From Phycisphaerales bacterium (GTDB lineage: Bacteria; Planctomycetota; Phycisphaerae; Phycisphaerales; UBA1924), in contig JADZER010000035.1 in assembly GCA_020850415.1 (NCBI GenBank), positions 1 through 57,033 of the forward strand: DNA of 57,033 bases, given 5' to 3'. The translations under genes and the position numbers were made by a program. Under the pieces are notes generated by a model. That model saw only the letters and a program-made list of their open reading frames with translations, was not told where the DNA came from and did no database searches. Shown here in pieces: positions 1-7,756 of this stretch (positions within the stretch are counted from its first letter, which is position 1; every line of letters begins with the position of its first letter).

Positions 1-2
1 AG

Positions 3-1319
3 AGCAAGCGGATCAAGGAGCGCATGGCCAGGGGCAAGAAGCAGCGGGCCCAGCAGGGCAAGAAGGCTGGCGGCCCGTCGCCCTACGGGTATGTGAACCC
101 CCCGCCCGGCCACGCCCAGCGCGGCACTCTCCAAGTGGTCGAGGACGAGGCGGTGGTCGTCCGCCGCATCTTCAAGATGTCCGCCGACGGCCTCAGCGAC
201 TACGCCGTCGCCGAGCGGCTCAACGACATGGGCATCCCCTCCTCCCGGGGCGGGAAGTGGTGGAAGTCGGCCGTCACCCGCGTCCTGGACTGCCCGGCCT
301 ACACCGGCACCGCCGCCTCGGGCGTCTGGCTGCCTGTCAACGGCACCCGGTACTTCAAGCAGGACCTAACCAACCCCACCGCCATCCTTATTGAGCACGC
401 CCACGAGCCGATCGTCGACCCGGAGACCTGGGAGGCGGTCCGGGCCCGGGCCCGCAAGCCCCGGTCCGGCACCCCCCGCCTGCTCACCGGCCTGCTCCAC
501 CTCGACGGCGAGCCCTGCGCCGGCGACTCGGACAAGGGCAGGCCCGTCTACCGCCCCGCCAGCCGACGCCGGGGCGCGGCCTGGCTGGACGCCCAGGACA
601 CCGACGCCCAGATCTGGGACGCCTTCGTCGCCCTGGCCGCCGGGCCCGACCTCGTCCAGCGGCTCCTCGACCGGGCCCGCAACGACCACCGGCAGCACAT
701 GGTGGCGATGGAGATTGAGCACCTCCAGGACCAGCTCGGGAAACTGGACCGGCGGCTGGAGGGGCTCACCAGCATGTGCGCCGACGGCGACATCACCCGC
801 GACGAGTTCAGGGTGCGGTCGGAGAAGGCCAAGGCCGAGATGGAGACCGTCCGGGCGGAACTGGTAAGCCAGCGAGCCCAGGCGGTCTCCTTCGACGGCT
901 CCCACGCCGCCCGGATCGTCAAGGCCGTCCAGACCCTCCTGGCGGGCCGGACCCGCCTCACCCGGGACCAGAAGCGCCGGGTCCTGGACGCGATCGTCCA
1001 GAAGGTCGAGGTCAGCGCCGAGCGGGTCGGGGGCGGGCTCAAGCGGGACGACCGGGGCCGGGTTGTCCCCGGCAGCGTGGTGTCGTGGGCGTTGACCCGG
1101 ATCGAGATACGGCTGGCCTTGCCGCCCCACGACGCCGCGTGCGGCGTCCCGGCCGAGCGGGCCGATACCGGGGCCAAAACGCCCGCCAACGCGGCACGGG
1201 GCGACGACGCCCGCGGCCGCCAGTTGGCCACAACACCCTTCGGTTGTGGCCTTGTGGCGGGTACGGAGGACGGCGAGTGGGGGGGTTCCGGCAGCCGCCA
1301 GTTGGCCACAACGCCTTGA
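3..1319 (+). CDS. Large serine recombinase, C-terminal part (5' end outside window)
   Basis: The frame is open to the left edge, so the gene is cut by the window and its catalytic resolvase domain lies upstream. The first residues (RIKERMARGKKQ) match the E-helix/linker that follows that domain. Next comes a Recombinase domain (GPSPYGYV, then GLSDYAVAERLNDMGIPSSRGGKWW, about residues 30-90 from the edge). A region with the layout of a zinc ribbon (LLTGLLHL...PVYRP) follows, then a long helical, probably coiled-coil stretch around residues 230-290 and a basic tail. Family members integrate and excise phages or islands at att sites. Here the ribbon has lost its usual cysteines (one Cys remains). 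The gene runs directly into comM, and its last codons and stop lie in comM sequence, so it is probably the integrase of an element sitting in comM. Family assignment is firm; activity is unknown. Confidence 0.85.
   Translation, partial: SKRIKERMARGKKQRAQQGKKAGGPSPYGYVNPPPGHAQRGTLQVVEDEAVVVRRIFKMSADGLSDYAVAERLNDMGIPSSRGGKWWKSAVTRVLDCPAYTGTAASGVWLPVNGTRYFKQDLTNPTAILIEHAHEPIVDPETWEAVRARARKPRSGTPRLLTGLLHLDGEPCAGDSDKGRPVYRPASRRRGAAWLDAQDTDAQIWDAFVALAAGPDLVQRLLDRARNDHRQHMVAMEIEHLQDQLGKLDRRLEGLTSMCADGDITRDEFRVRSEKAKAEMETVRAELVSQRAQAVSFDGSHAARIVKAVQTLLAGRTRLTRDQKRRVLDAIVQKVEVSAERVGGGLKRDDRGRVVPGSVVSWALTRIEIRLALPPHDAACGVPAERADTGAKTPANAARGDDARGRQLATTPFGCGLVAGTEDGEWGGSGSRQLATTP
1216..1312. repeat. Two direct copies of a 19-bp sequence at the recombinase/comM junction
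   Basis: GCCGCCAGTTGGCCACAAC occurs at 1216-1234 and again at 1294-1312, 78 bp apart. The second copy is fused to the comM reading frame just before its Walker A codons (Gly-His-Asn). In the recombinase frame each copy is read as RQLATTP. Position and identity suggest att-site core sequence: one copy would mark the present junction, the other an accessory or older site. Confidence 0.6.
1226..1251. other. Perfect 9-bp inverted repeat within the first att-like copy
   Basis: GGCCACAAC (1226-1234) and GTTGTGGCC (1243-1251) form a perfect stem with an 8-base loop. No T-run follows, so it is not a convincing terminator. It lies in the last codons of the recombinase and includes half of the repeated att-like sequence, so it may be a recombinase binding palindrome. 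Confidence 0.45.
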
Positions 1320-2176
1320 TGCTCGGCCCCGCCGGAACCGGCAAGACGATGATGGCCAAGGCGCTCCCCGGCGTGCTGCCCGCGCTGACGCCGGAGGAAG
1401 CAGTCGAGATCACGCGCATCTACTCGGCCGCGGGGACCCTGCCGCCGGGGCAGGGGCTGATTACTTCCAGGCCGGTCCGTTCGCCTCATCACACGGCGAG
1501 CTCGCCCGCGGTGGTGGGGGGCGGGGCGGTGCCACGGCCGGGGGAGATCTCGCTGGCGCACCGCGGCGTGCTGTTTCTGGACGAACTCGCCGAGTTCCCG
1601 CGGGTGGTTCTGGAGACGCTGCGCCAGCCGCTGGAGGACCATGTGGTGACGATCTCACGGGCGTCGGGGTCGCTGCGGTTCCCGGCGAGCTTCATGCTGG
1701 TGGCGGCGATGAATCCGACGCCGAAGGGGGACATGCCGGCCGGGGAGGTGGGCCGGCGTGCGATGGAGCGGTATCTGTCGCGGATCAGCGGGCCGCTGCT
1801 GGACCGGATCGACATTCATGTGGAGGCGCCGGCGGTGCCGTTCGAGCAGCTCACGGGGCGCAGGGAGCGGGGGACGGACTCGGCGGCGATGCGGGGGCTG
1901 GCGGCGGGGGCGAGGGAGCGGCAGATCAGGCGCCAGGGGGCGGGGACGCCGAACTCACGCCTGAGCGGGCGGGAGCTGGATGAGCTTGCGCCGATGGCGG
2001 AGGAGTGTCGGGCGGTGCTGCGGCACGCGATGACGGAGTTGAAGCTGAGCGCGCGGGCGTATGACAAGATCCGGCGGGTGGCGAGGACGATCGCGGATAT
2101 CGAGGGGAGCGATCGGCTGGAGGTGGGGCATGTGAGCGAGGCGGTGGGGTACCGGTTGTTGGATCGGTCGGTGTGA
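1319..2176 (+). CDS. comM: ComM (YifB) magnesium-chelatase-like AAA+ ATPase, 3' fragment of an interrupted gene
   Basis: ComM is a hexameric helicase that promotes branch migration during integration of transforming DNA. The fragment keeps the Walker A motif (GPAGTGKT) at its first residues, the RSPHHT motif, Walker B with sensor (GVLFLDELAEF), QPLEDHVVTISRA, and the C-terminal Mg-chelatase domain with LSARAYDKI and VARTIADIEGSD. The recognisable frame begins at 1304 (Gly-His-Asn). The N-terminal domain of about 200 residues is missing because the recombinase-bearing element joins here. The ATG at 1319 would give a 285-residue product but has no clear ribosome binding site. The cysteine loop seen in many ComM proteins after AAMNP is absent and replaced by a short TPKGD segment. 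The N-terminal half should lie on the far side of the element. Probably non-functional as it stands. Confidence 0.85.
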   Translation: MLGPAGTGKTMMAKALPGVLPALTPEEAVEITRIYSAAGTLPPGQGLITSRPVRSPHHTASSPAVVGGGAVPRPGEISLAHRGVLFLDELAEFPRVVLETLRQPLEDHVVTISRASGSLRFPASFMLVAAMNPTPKGDMPAGEVGRRAMERYLSRISGPLLDRIDIHVEAPAVPFEQLTGRRERGTDSAAMRGLAAGARERQIRRQGAGTPNSRLSGRELDELAPMAEECRAVLRHAMTELKLSARAYDKIRRVARTIADIEGSDRLEVGHVSEAVGYRLLDRSV

Positions 2177-2177
2177 G

Positions 2178-2570
2178 GTGTGGGGTTTGGGTGTGAGGAT
2201 GTGGCACGCGTTTGATCCATTCTGGGTTTGGTTCTACGCGTGGCCATTTGGGCTTCGGATGGCGACTGAGCTCGTGGTGTTCGTTGGCTCCATGGCGAGC
2301 TTGGGGTTGATTTCGAAGCGGTGGAGGAGGGCGCGGCGATGGCTCATCCGGTGGTGGCCCCTGCCGATCATGCTGGGTGTCGCGGCGCTCTACGGCTGCG
2401 TGTCGAACAGCATCTGGATGGCGAGTGTGCCCGACAAGACCCTCTACTACCCCTCGGCGTGGGGCCGGTGTGAGAACTGCATACCCGTCGCGTTTGGCGG
2501 AGTGGCGGTAGTGATGACGTCCATCTTCCTTGTCGAGCGGGGGTGCATGACGGAAGAAGACTTCAGTTGA
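2178..2570 (+). CDS. Small multi-pass membrane protein of unknown function
   Basis: I do not recognise a family. The product of about 123-130 residues has three hydrophobic stretches (around residues 22-45, 57-77 and 103-120 from the GTG start), a basic loop with KRWRRARRW after the first, and two cysteines (CENC) before the last. The start is uncertain: GTG 2178 directly follows the comM stop, while ATG 2199 is preceded by TGAGG. Base use is less GC-rich than its neighbours, and the gene contains the only ACGT tetranucleotide I found in the window (2517-2520), which could mean recent arrival. It lies between interrupted comM and a convergent SDR gene. Confidence 0.55.
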   Translation: MWGLGVRMWHAFDPFWVWFYAWPFGLRMATELVVFVGSMASLGLISKRWRRARRWLIRWWPLPIMLGVAALYGCVSNSIWMASVPDKTLYYPSAWGRCENCIPVAFGGVAVVMTSIFLVERGCMTEEDFS

Positions 2571-2615
2571 GGGATTCGGCGCGGGCGATCGTTCGGGGGC
2601 TCGGAATGCGGCCGC

Positions 2616-3392
2616 TTACGGGTAGTCCTGGCGGGTGGGGCGGATGAGGGCGTCGGAGAGGTGGACGGCGGGGGGGCGGCTGACGATGAAGGCGATGATC
2701 TCGGCGCAGTCCTCGGGGGTGAGGACGGGGCCGATGCGCTCGACGACGCTGTTGAACCAGTCGTCGGCGTACCCCGCGACGCCCTGGAACTCGGAGCGGA
2801 CGAAGCCGGGCTCGATGAGCGTGACGCGGACGCCCTTGGGGCCGATCTCGCGGCGCATGGCCTCGGCGAGAGAATTGACGGCGAACTTGGTCGAGCCGTA
2901 CATGGAGCTGAACGGTGAGATGTGGCGTCCGACGGTGGAGCCCAGCACCACGATGTCGCGGGCCTGCTGCTGCCAGGAGCTGCCGGAGTGCTCGATGTCG
3001 GCGAGCAGGCGGTGGGCGGCGGCGCGCATGAGGCGGGCGGCGCCGAGGATATTGGTCCGGATCATCTCCTCCCACTGGGAGGTGTCGGAGGTGACGACCG
3101 AGCCGTTGAGGCCCCGGCCGGCGTTGACGACGACCAGGTCGGCCTCGTCCTCGAACTTGTCCCGGGCCGCCTGGAAGAGCCGGTCGATGGTCGCGTCCTC
3201 GGAGGCGTCGCCGGCGACGCAGGCGACGCGGTCGGGCCCGAGCTCGGCGGCGAGCTCCTGGAGCTTGGCCTCCCGGCGGGCGTTGATGACCACCCGGGCC
3301 CCGCGGTGGAGGAAATCGCGGGCCAGGGCGGCCCCGATCCCAGAGGACGACCCGGTGATGATCGCGATACGGCCTTCGAGCCAATCCTGCAT
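2616..3392 (-). CDS. Short-chain dehydrogenase/reductase (SDR family)
   Basis: A classical SDR of 258 residues, predicted to be a cytoplasmic NAD(P)(H)-dependent oxidoreductase. The Rossmann nucleotide-binding motif TGSSSGIG is at residues 13-20, the structural NAG motif at 90-92, and the catalytic Ser152, Tyr165 and Lys169 (YGSTK) are in place, followed by PGFVRSEF. The start ATG has a good ribosome binding site (GGGAGG, about 8 bases upstream). An Arg in the loop after beta-strand 2 (NARRE) favours NADPH. The substrate cannot be told. The gene stands alone, divergent from rpsA. Confidence 0.88.
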   Translation of the reverse strand: MQDWLEGRIAIITGSSSGIGAALARDFLHRGARVVINARREAKLQELAAELGPDRVACVAGDASEDATIDRLFQAARDKFEDEADLVVVNAGRGLNGSVVTSDTSQWEEMIRTNILGAARLMRAAAHRLLADIEHSGSSWQQQARDIVVLGSTVGRHISPFSSMYGSTKFAVNSLAEAMRREIGPKGVRVTLIEPGFVRSEFQGVAGYADDWFNSVVERIGPVLTPEDCAEIIAFIVSRPPAVHLSDALIRPTRQDYP

Positions 3393-3739
3393 GGCGGACC
3401 TCCCGTGGCCGATGGTATCCAGGTGGCCCGGCTCTCCGGGCCGGCTGGCCTATTCTCGGGTTGGTGGTCTCTGGGGTGGGAGGCCCTGGGGTGGGATGGG
3501 GCCCTCCGGGCTCTGAGAGCCCTGCCACCCCTTCCCTCTGCCCCGGGGGTGTGCTAGGGTTGGGTCTACGGTGGGTCGGTCCGAGTCTCCCGCGTGGTGC
3601 GGGGTCCGGAAGATCGAGTCGTTTGACCGCCCCAGATTGGGGCCGGCCGCGGGTCTTGACCGCGGCTGTTGGGTGTCTTGCCCGCTGCGCCAAGCCGACC
3701 GGCGCGGGTCGGGGTAGAGACCCGGAAGGAACCAGATAC
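3393..3739 (+). promoter_or_regulatory. Intergenic region and rpsA leader with candidate promoter and hairpins
   Basis: This 347-base gap separates the divergent SDR gene and rpsA. A GCTAGGGT box (TAGGGT at 3555-3560) resembles other -10 elements in the window and would give an rpsA leader of about 170 bases. The leader can form CCGCGG/CCGCGG (3647-3652 with 3660-3665) and CCGACC/GGTCGG (3695-3700 with 3707-3712). S1 is known to repress its own translation in E. coli, so a structured leader is plausible here. No open frame in the gap looks real. Confidence 0.4.
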
Positions 3740-5500
3740 ATGATCGATGAGATTCTGATCGCTTCGCTCGGGCTGACCGACAAGGACACCGACGCCCTGC
3801 TGGCGGGGATGTTCGGTGAGGAGGGCTCTGAGGCGGCGATGGAGTCGTTGCTCGGCAAGGAGCTGGGCGACCTCACCCCGGGCAAGCTGATCAAGGGCAA
3901 GGTGATCGGCTTTGCGGGCGACGATGTGGTCGTCGAGGTCGGGCTCAAGAGCGAGGGTCTGATCCCGAAGGAGGAGTTCGAGGGCCAGGAGGTCCGGGTC
4001 GGCGAGAGCATCGATGTGCTGCTCGAGTCGATCGAGGGGATCGAGGGTCTGGTGCAGCTGTCCAAGCGCCGCGCCGACCGGATGATCAACTGGCAGCGGA
4101 TCGTCGACTCGACCCACGAGGGCGATGTCATCGAGGGCCTGGTCACCCGCAAGATCAAGGGCGGGCTGCTGGTGGACATCGGGGTGCCGGTGTTCCTGCC
4201 GGCGAGCCAGGTGGACATCCGTCGCCCGCACGAGATCGGCGACTTCATCGGGCGGAAGATCCGGGCGCAGATCCTGAAGATCGACCCCGAGCGGCGCAAC
4301 ATCGTGATCAGCCGGCGCAAGCTCATCGAGGAGGAGCGCGACGCGGCCAAGAAGCGTCTGATGGCGAACCTCCACGAGGGCGACATTGTCACCGGCACGG
4401 TCAAGAACATCGCCGACTTCGGCGTGTTCGTGGACCTCGGCGGGATCGACGGCCTGCTGCACATCACGGACATGTCGTGGGGCCGGGTCAACCACCCCTC
4501 CGAGATGGTCCGGATCGATCAGAAGCTCGAGGTCAAGGTCCTCAACATCGACCACGAGAAGGAGAAGATCGCCCTGGGGCTCAAGCAGAAGGAGTCCAGC
4601 CCCTGGGAGGAGATCGAGCAGAAGTACCCCGTGGGCTCGCGCGTCAAGGGCGAGGTGGTCAACCTCATGTCCTACGGCGCGTTCGTGCGGCTCGAGGACG
4701 GGATCGAGGGCCTGGTGCACATCTCCGAGATGTCCTGGACCCGTCGCATCAACCACCCCTCCGAGATGGTCGAGCCCGGGCAGGAGGTCGATGTCGTTGT
4801 CCTGGACATCGACAAGAACAAGCAGGAGATCAGCCTCGGCATGAAGCAGACCGAGGTCAACCCCTGGGAGCTGGTCGGCGAGAAGTACCCGCCCGGCACG
4901 GTCATCGAGGGCACGGTGCGGAACCTCGCCAACTACGGCGCGTTCGTCGAGATCGAGCCCGGCATCGACGGCCTGCTGCATGTCTCCGACATGTCCTGGA
5001 CCAAGAAGGTCACCCACCCCAACGAGATGGTCAAGAAGGGCGACGAGGTCCGGTGCGTTGTCCTCGAGGTTGACCGCGACAAGCAGCGCATCAGCCTCGG
5101 CATGAAGCAGCTCACCGAGGACCCGTGGGTCCACGCCATCCCGGACGCGTACAAGCCGGGCATGGTGGTCCGCGGCCAGGTCACGAAGATCACCAACTTC
5201 GGCGTCTTCGTGGAGCTCGAGGACACCCTCGAGGGCCTGCTCCACATCTCCGAGCTCGCCGATCACAAGGTCGAGAACCCGCAGGATGTGGTCAAGGCCG
5301 GCGACGAGATCGATGTCAAGATCCTCCGCGTCGATACGACCGATCGCAAGATCGGCCTGTCGCTCAAGCGGGCCCAGTGGGGCGACACCGCCGGGGCCGA
5401 CGACGACTACAGCAGCGGGGCGGGCCACCACGACCGGATGCCGCAGCGCGGCGGCATGGACTCGCACGACGCGATGGGCACCGACAAGATCCAGTTCTGA
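3740..5500 (+). CDS. rpsA: 30S ribosomal protein S1
   Basis: S1 is the mRNA-binding protein of the small subunit that helps load structured or weakly Shine-Dalgarno-tagged mRNAs. The 586-residue product has six S1 (OB-fold) repeats at about residues 45-105, 125-195, 212-282, 297-367, 384-454 and 471-540. The last four carry the typical GVFV/GAFV...DGLLHISDMSW signature. A short polar tail follows. The ATG at 3740 was chosen because GGAAGGA precedes it at good spacing and the protein then begins like other S1 proteins; the open frame further upstream has no S1 character. A strong terminator follows, so it is probably transcribed alone. Confidence 0.95.
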   Translation: MIDEILIASLGLTDKDTDALLAGMFGEEGSEAAMESLLGKELGDLTPGKLIKGKVIGFAGDDVVVEVGLKSEGLIPKEEFEGQEVRVGESIDVLLESIEGIEGLVQLSKRRADRMINWQRIVDSTHEGDVIEGLVTRKIKGGLLVDIGVPVFLPASQVDIRRPHEIGDFIGRKIRAQILKIDPERRNIVISRRKLIEEERDAAKKRLMANLHEGDIVTGTVKNIADFGVFVDLGGIDGLLHITDMSWGRVNHPSEMVRIDQKLEVKVLNIDHEKEKIALGLKQKESSPWEEIEQKYPVGSRVKGEVVNLMSYGAFVRLEDGIEGLVHISEMSWTRRINHPSEMVEPGQEVDVVVLDIDKNKQEISLGMKQTEVNPWELVGEKYPPGTVIEGTVRNLANYGAFVEIEPGIDGLLHVSDMSWTKKVTHPNEMVKKGDEVRCVVLEVDRDKQRISLGMKQLTEDPWVHAIPDAYKPGMVVRGQVTKITNFGVFVELEDTLEGLLHISELADHKVENPQDVVKAGDEIDVKILRVDTTDRKIGLSLKRAQWGDTAGADDDYSSGAGHHDRMPQRGGMDSHDAMGTDKIQF

Positions 5501-5531
5501 CCCGTCGGGTCGGCTGGCGCCAATAACCGAC

Positions 5532-5565
5532 GACGGCCCGGGTCCGTGGGACCCGGGCCGTCTTT
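5532..5565 (+). terminator. Intrinsic terminator after rpsA
   Basis: A perfect 14-bp stem (5532-5545 with 5549-5562, GACGGCCCGGGTCC and its complement) with a GTG loop is followed by TTT (5563-5565). It starts about 30 bases after the rpsA stop codon. Confidence 0.9.
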
Positions 5566-5640
5566 ATGCTGGGCGCTCATGGGCGTACACTGCCGAGGGC
5601 TCGCGACCCCGCGGCGGGTACCGGCTCCTGCTGATGGGAA

Positions 5641-5721
5641 CTAGCAGAGGGCCAGGAAGCTCATGAGGGCCAGGAGTGCGATCCGCTGGTGGTTGGTCGT
5701 GATCTTGACGAGTGCGGCCAT
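5641..5721 (-). CDS. Candidate 26-residue membrane peptide
   Basis: A short minus-strand frame encodes MAALVKITTNHQRIALLALM followed by SFLALC and a stop. It begins with ATG, has GGAG seven bases upstream, and reads as a basic N-terminus followed by a hydrophobic helix. It occupies the gap between the rpsA terminator and the next plus-strand gene, in the opposite direction to both. I know of no named family. The layout (good ribosome binding site, Lys/Arg then membrane helix) fits a small membrane protein, but at this length chance cannot be excluded. Confidence 0.35.
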   Translation of the reverse strand: MAALVKITTNHQRIALLALMSFLALC

Positions 5722-5776
5722 GTCTGATCTCCGAGGCGGGTCTGAGGTTGTCTGACGCCAGAGCGAGGATCAACCC

Positions 5777-7744
5777 GTGTGCCAGCGTAGCCGAGCCAAC
5801 CCGAGACCGCCGTTTCCGGGGCGCCAGGGGGCCTTGGCGTCCGAGAAGGCGTACCGACCGCGCCGGTCGTGGTTGCCGTGCATCACCGCGCGTGGTGTGC
5901 CGGCGACATGGGTGGTGGTTGGGGCGCTGGTGTGGTCGCTGGTGGGGGCGCCGGCGTGGGTGTCGGGCCAGCCGTCCGATAACCCGCTGGGAGACCTTCT
6001 CAAGCCCAAGACCGGGGCCCCGGTCGCGGCGGGGATGCCGACCGCCGAGCAGGCGATGGGGGCGTACCAGACCGCCGAGGCGTGGGTGCGGGCATGGGCT
6101 GAGCCCGAGCGGACGGAGTGCCCGGCGCCGGGGGTGCGGGTCGGGATTTACCAGCGGGGGCTGCTGATCGGCTGGGGGGCGGCCCGGGCCGAGGCCGCGG
6201 GTGAGCGGGGGGCGCTCGGCGAGGCGGCGGCGGGGGCGATGGCGATGGCGGGCGCGGCGCTGGTGCCCAAGGCCGACGCCCTGGCGGCGGAGCAGCTCCG
6301 GGCGGTTGCTGGGGACCTGATGGTGAGTATTGAGCTGGCCGGACCGATGACGCCGCTGGCGGAGATGGAGCTGGGGAATCCCGACGGCGTGATTCGGCCG
6401 GGGCTCGACGGGCTGGCGGTCCGGGTGGGGGGCGAGTGGGCGGTGGCGTACCCGTCGGAGATCCTGGCGGGCGGGGCGGGGGCGGGGGTCCGTCTGCCGG
6501 CGATGGCGGCGAGGTTGCTCGGGGACGCGTCGCTGGGGATCGGGCTGCCGACCGACCTGGCGCGCGAGCACGGGGCCGCGTTCTATCGGTTCGAGACGCT
6601 GCAGGTCGCGGGGGCGGGTCTGGGCGGGTCGGCGGTGTTCGTGCAGCGGGGTGGGTCGGTGGTGGAGGCGCCGGAGGTGACGACGGCGTCGCTGGTGCGG
6701 TTCGCCGAGGAGATGCTCGGGCACTTTGAGTCGGGGGTGCTGGAGGGGGGCGGCCGGCTCGGGCTGCGGGGCCCGCTGGACGCGGCCCGGGGCGTGGCCG
6801 AGCCGCCGGTGGGCACGCCGATGCAGCAGTCGCTCGCGGCGCTCGCCCTGGTCCGGCTGGCGGAGACGCCGGGGTTGTCGGAGGGGGCGCGGTCGCGGGC
6901 GGGTGGGCTGGCGCGTCGGATCATGGGCGATCTCGCGGTTGTGGAGCCGATGGAGCGGGTGGTGGGGGACGACGGGGTCGCGGCGGCGGTGGCGTGGGTG
7001 GTCCTGGCGCGGCTGGGGGCCGAGGGGGACGCGGAGCTGGGCGGGCTGTACGCCACCTGCGAGGAGATGCTCTCCCGCCATGCGGCGGCGGAGCGTGAGG
7101 AGGTCCCGCCGACGGTGTCGAACGCCGTGCTGGTGTGGGCGATGGCCGAGCGGACGGCGGCGACGGGGCGGGACGGCGCGGTCGCGGAGCGCGACCTGCG
7201 GGCGGTTTACGGTGGCGCCGAGCCCGGCGAGGTGATGGGGCTCATGCCTTGGCTCGGGTGGGCGGAGCTGCGGCTGTCCGGGGATGCGTCGGGGCGGGCG
7301 GCGTTGCGGGCGCTGCGCGAGCGGGTCTGGGAGCATCAGCTTTCGGGGCTGGACACGGGGCTGGCGGAGCGCGACATGGCGGGGGGCGTGGTGTTTACCC
7401 GGGGGTTTGCGAGCCTGCCGACCTGGTCGACGGCCCGGCCGGTCGCGTTGTGCGCGACCATGCTCGGCGACCCACGCCTGACGACGGACGCCGAGGCGCC
7501 CGGCGAGGTGGTGAGGCTGGTCGGGGCGTTCCGGTTCCTGCGGCAGCTTTCGGCCCGGGAAGTGGAGTGCGCGTTCTACCCGCGGGCGGACCTGACCCGG
7601 GGCGGCGTGCGGGCGGCGGTGTGGGACCCGCGCATGCCGCCGGAGGCGACGGCGATGACCATGCTGGCGGTGTGCGAGTTTCTGGCCTCCCTGGAGGCGT
7701 TAGAAGCACGCTCAGAACCCGCCGGGACTCCGGATTCGCGCTAG
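5777..7744 (+). CDS. Exported protein with AMMECR1-like domain and helical C-terminal half
   Basis: The 655-residue protein starts at a GTG with GCGAGGA seven bases upstream, giving an extended basic N-terminus, a hydrophobic segment (about residues 45-63) and a likely signal cleavage near VSGQ. Residues about 95-230 resemble the AMMECR1 domain: a GIYQRGLLIGWG segment, a run of Ala-rich helix, then VSIEL and IRPGLDGLAVR followed by a strand ending YPSEI. AMMECR1 domains have no settled biochemical role. The rest (230-650) is alpha-helical, Ala/Gly/Arg-rich and of unknown fold. The gene ends where the gyrA -10 box begins, so the two are probably separately transcribed. The AMMECR1 assignment is by pattern only and moderately sure. 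Confidence 0.65.
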   Translation: MCQRSRANPRPPFPGRQGALASEKAYRPRRSWLPCITARGVPATWVVVGALVWSLVGAPAWVSGQPSDNPLGDLLKPKTGAPVAAGMPTAEQAMGAYQTAEAWVRAWAEPERTECPAPGVRVGIYQRGLLIGWGAARAEAAGERGALGEAAAGAMAMAGAALVPKADALAAEQLRAVAGDLMVSIELAGPMTPLAEMELGNPDGVIRPGLDGLAVRVGGEWAVAYPSEILAGGAGAGVRLPAMAARLLGDASLGIGLPTDLAREHGAAFYRFETLQVAGAGLGGSAVFVQRGGSVVEAPEVTTASLVRFAEEMLGHFESGVLEGGGRLGLRGPLDAARGVAEPPVGTPMQQSLAALALVRLAETPGLSEGARSRAGGLARRIMGDLAVVEPMERVVGDDGVAAAVAWVVLARLGAEGDAELGGLYATCEEMLSRHAAAEREEVPPTVSNAVLVWAMAERTAATGRDGAVAERDLRAVYGGAEPGEVMGLMPWLGWAELRLSGDASGRAALRALRERVWEHQLSGLDTGLAERDMAGGVVFTRGFASLPTWSTARPVALCATMLGDPRLTTDAEAPGEVVRLVGAFRFLRQLSAREVECAFYPRADLTRGGVRAAVWDPRMPPEATAMTMLAVCEFLASLEALEARSEPAGTPDSR

Positions 7745-7747
7745 AAT
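7742..7747 (+). promoter_or_regulatory. Candidate -10 box of gyrA (near-leaderless)
   Basis: GCTAGAAT (TAGAAT at 7742-7747) overlaps the preceding stop codon and ends nine bases before the gyrA ATG. No Shine-Dalgarno sequence fits between. No clear -35 is seen. Confidence 0.45.
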
Positions 7748-7756
7748 GTTCGGCCT

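Noticed and set aside
776..1303. Open frame in phase with comM upstream of the Walker A codons
   Set aside because: It is the shadow of the recombinase frame (Arg/Gly-rich, no ComM N-terminal motifs), so comM begins only at about 1304.
3461..3739. N-terminal extension of ribosomal protein S1
   Set aside because: The frame is open but Gly/Pro/Arg-rich without S1 features, while ATG 3740 has a strong ribosome binding site and the family N-terminus.
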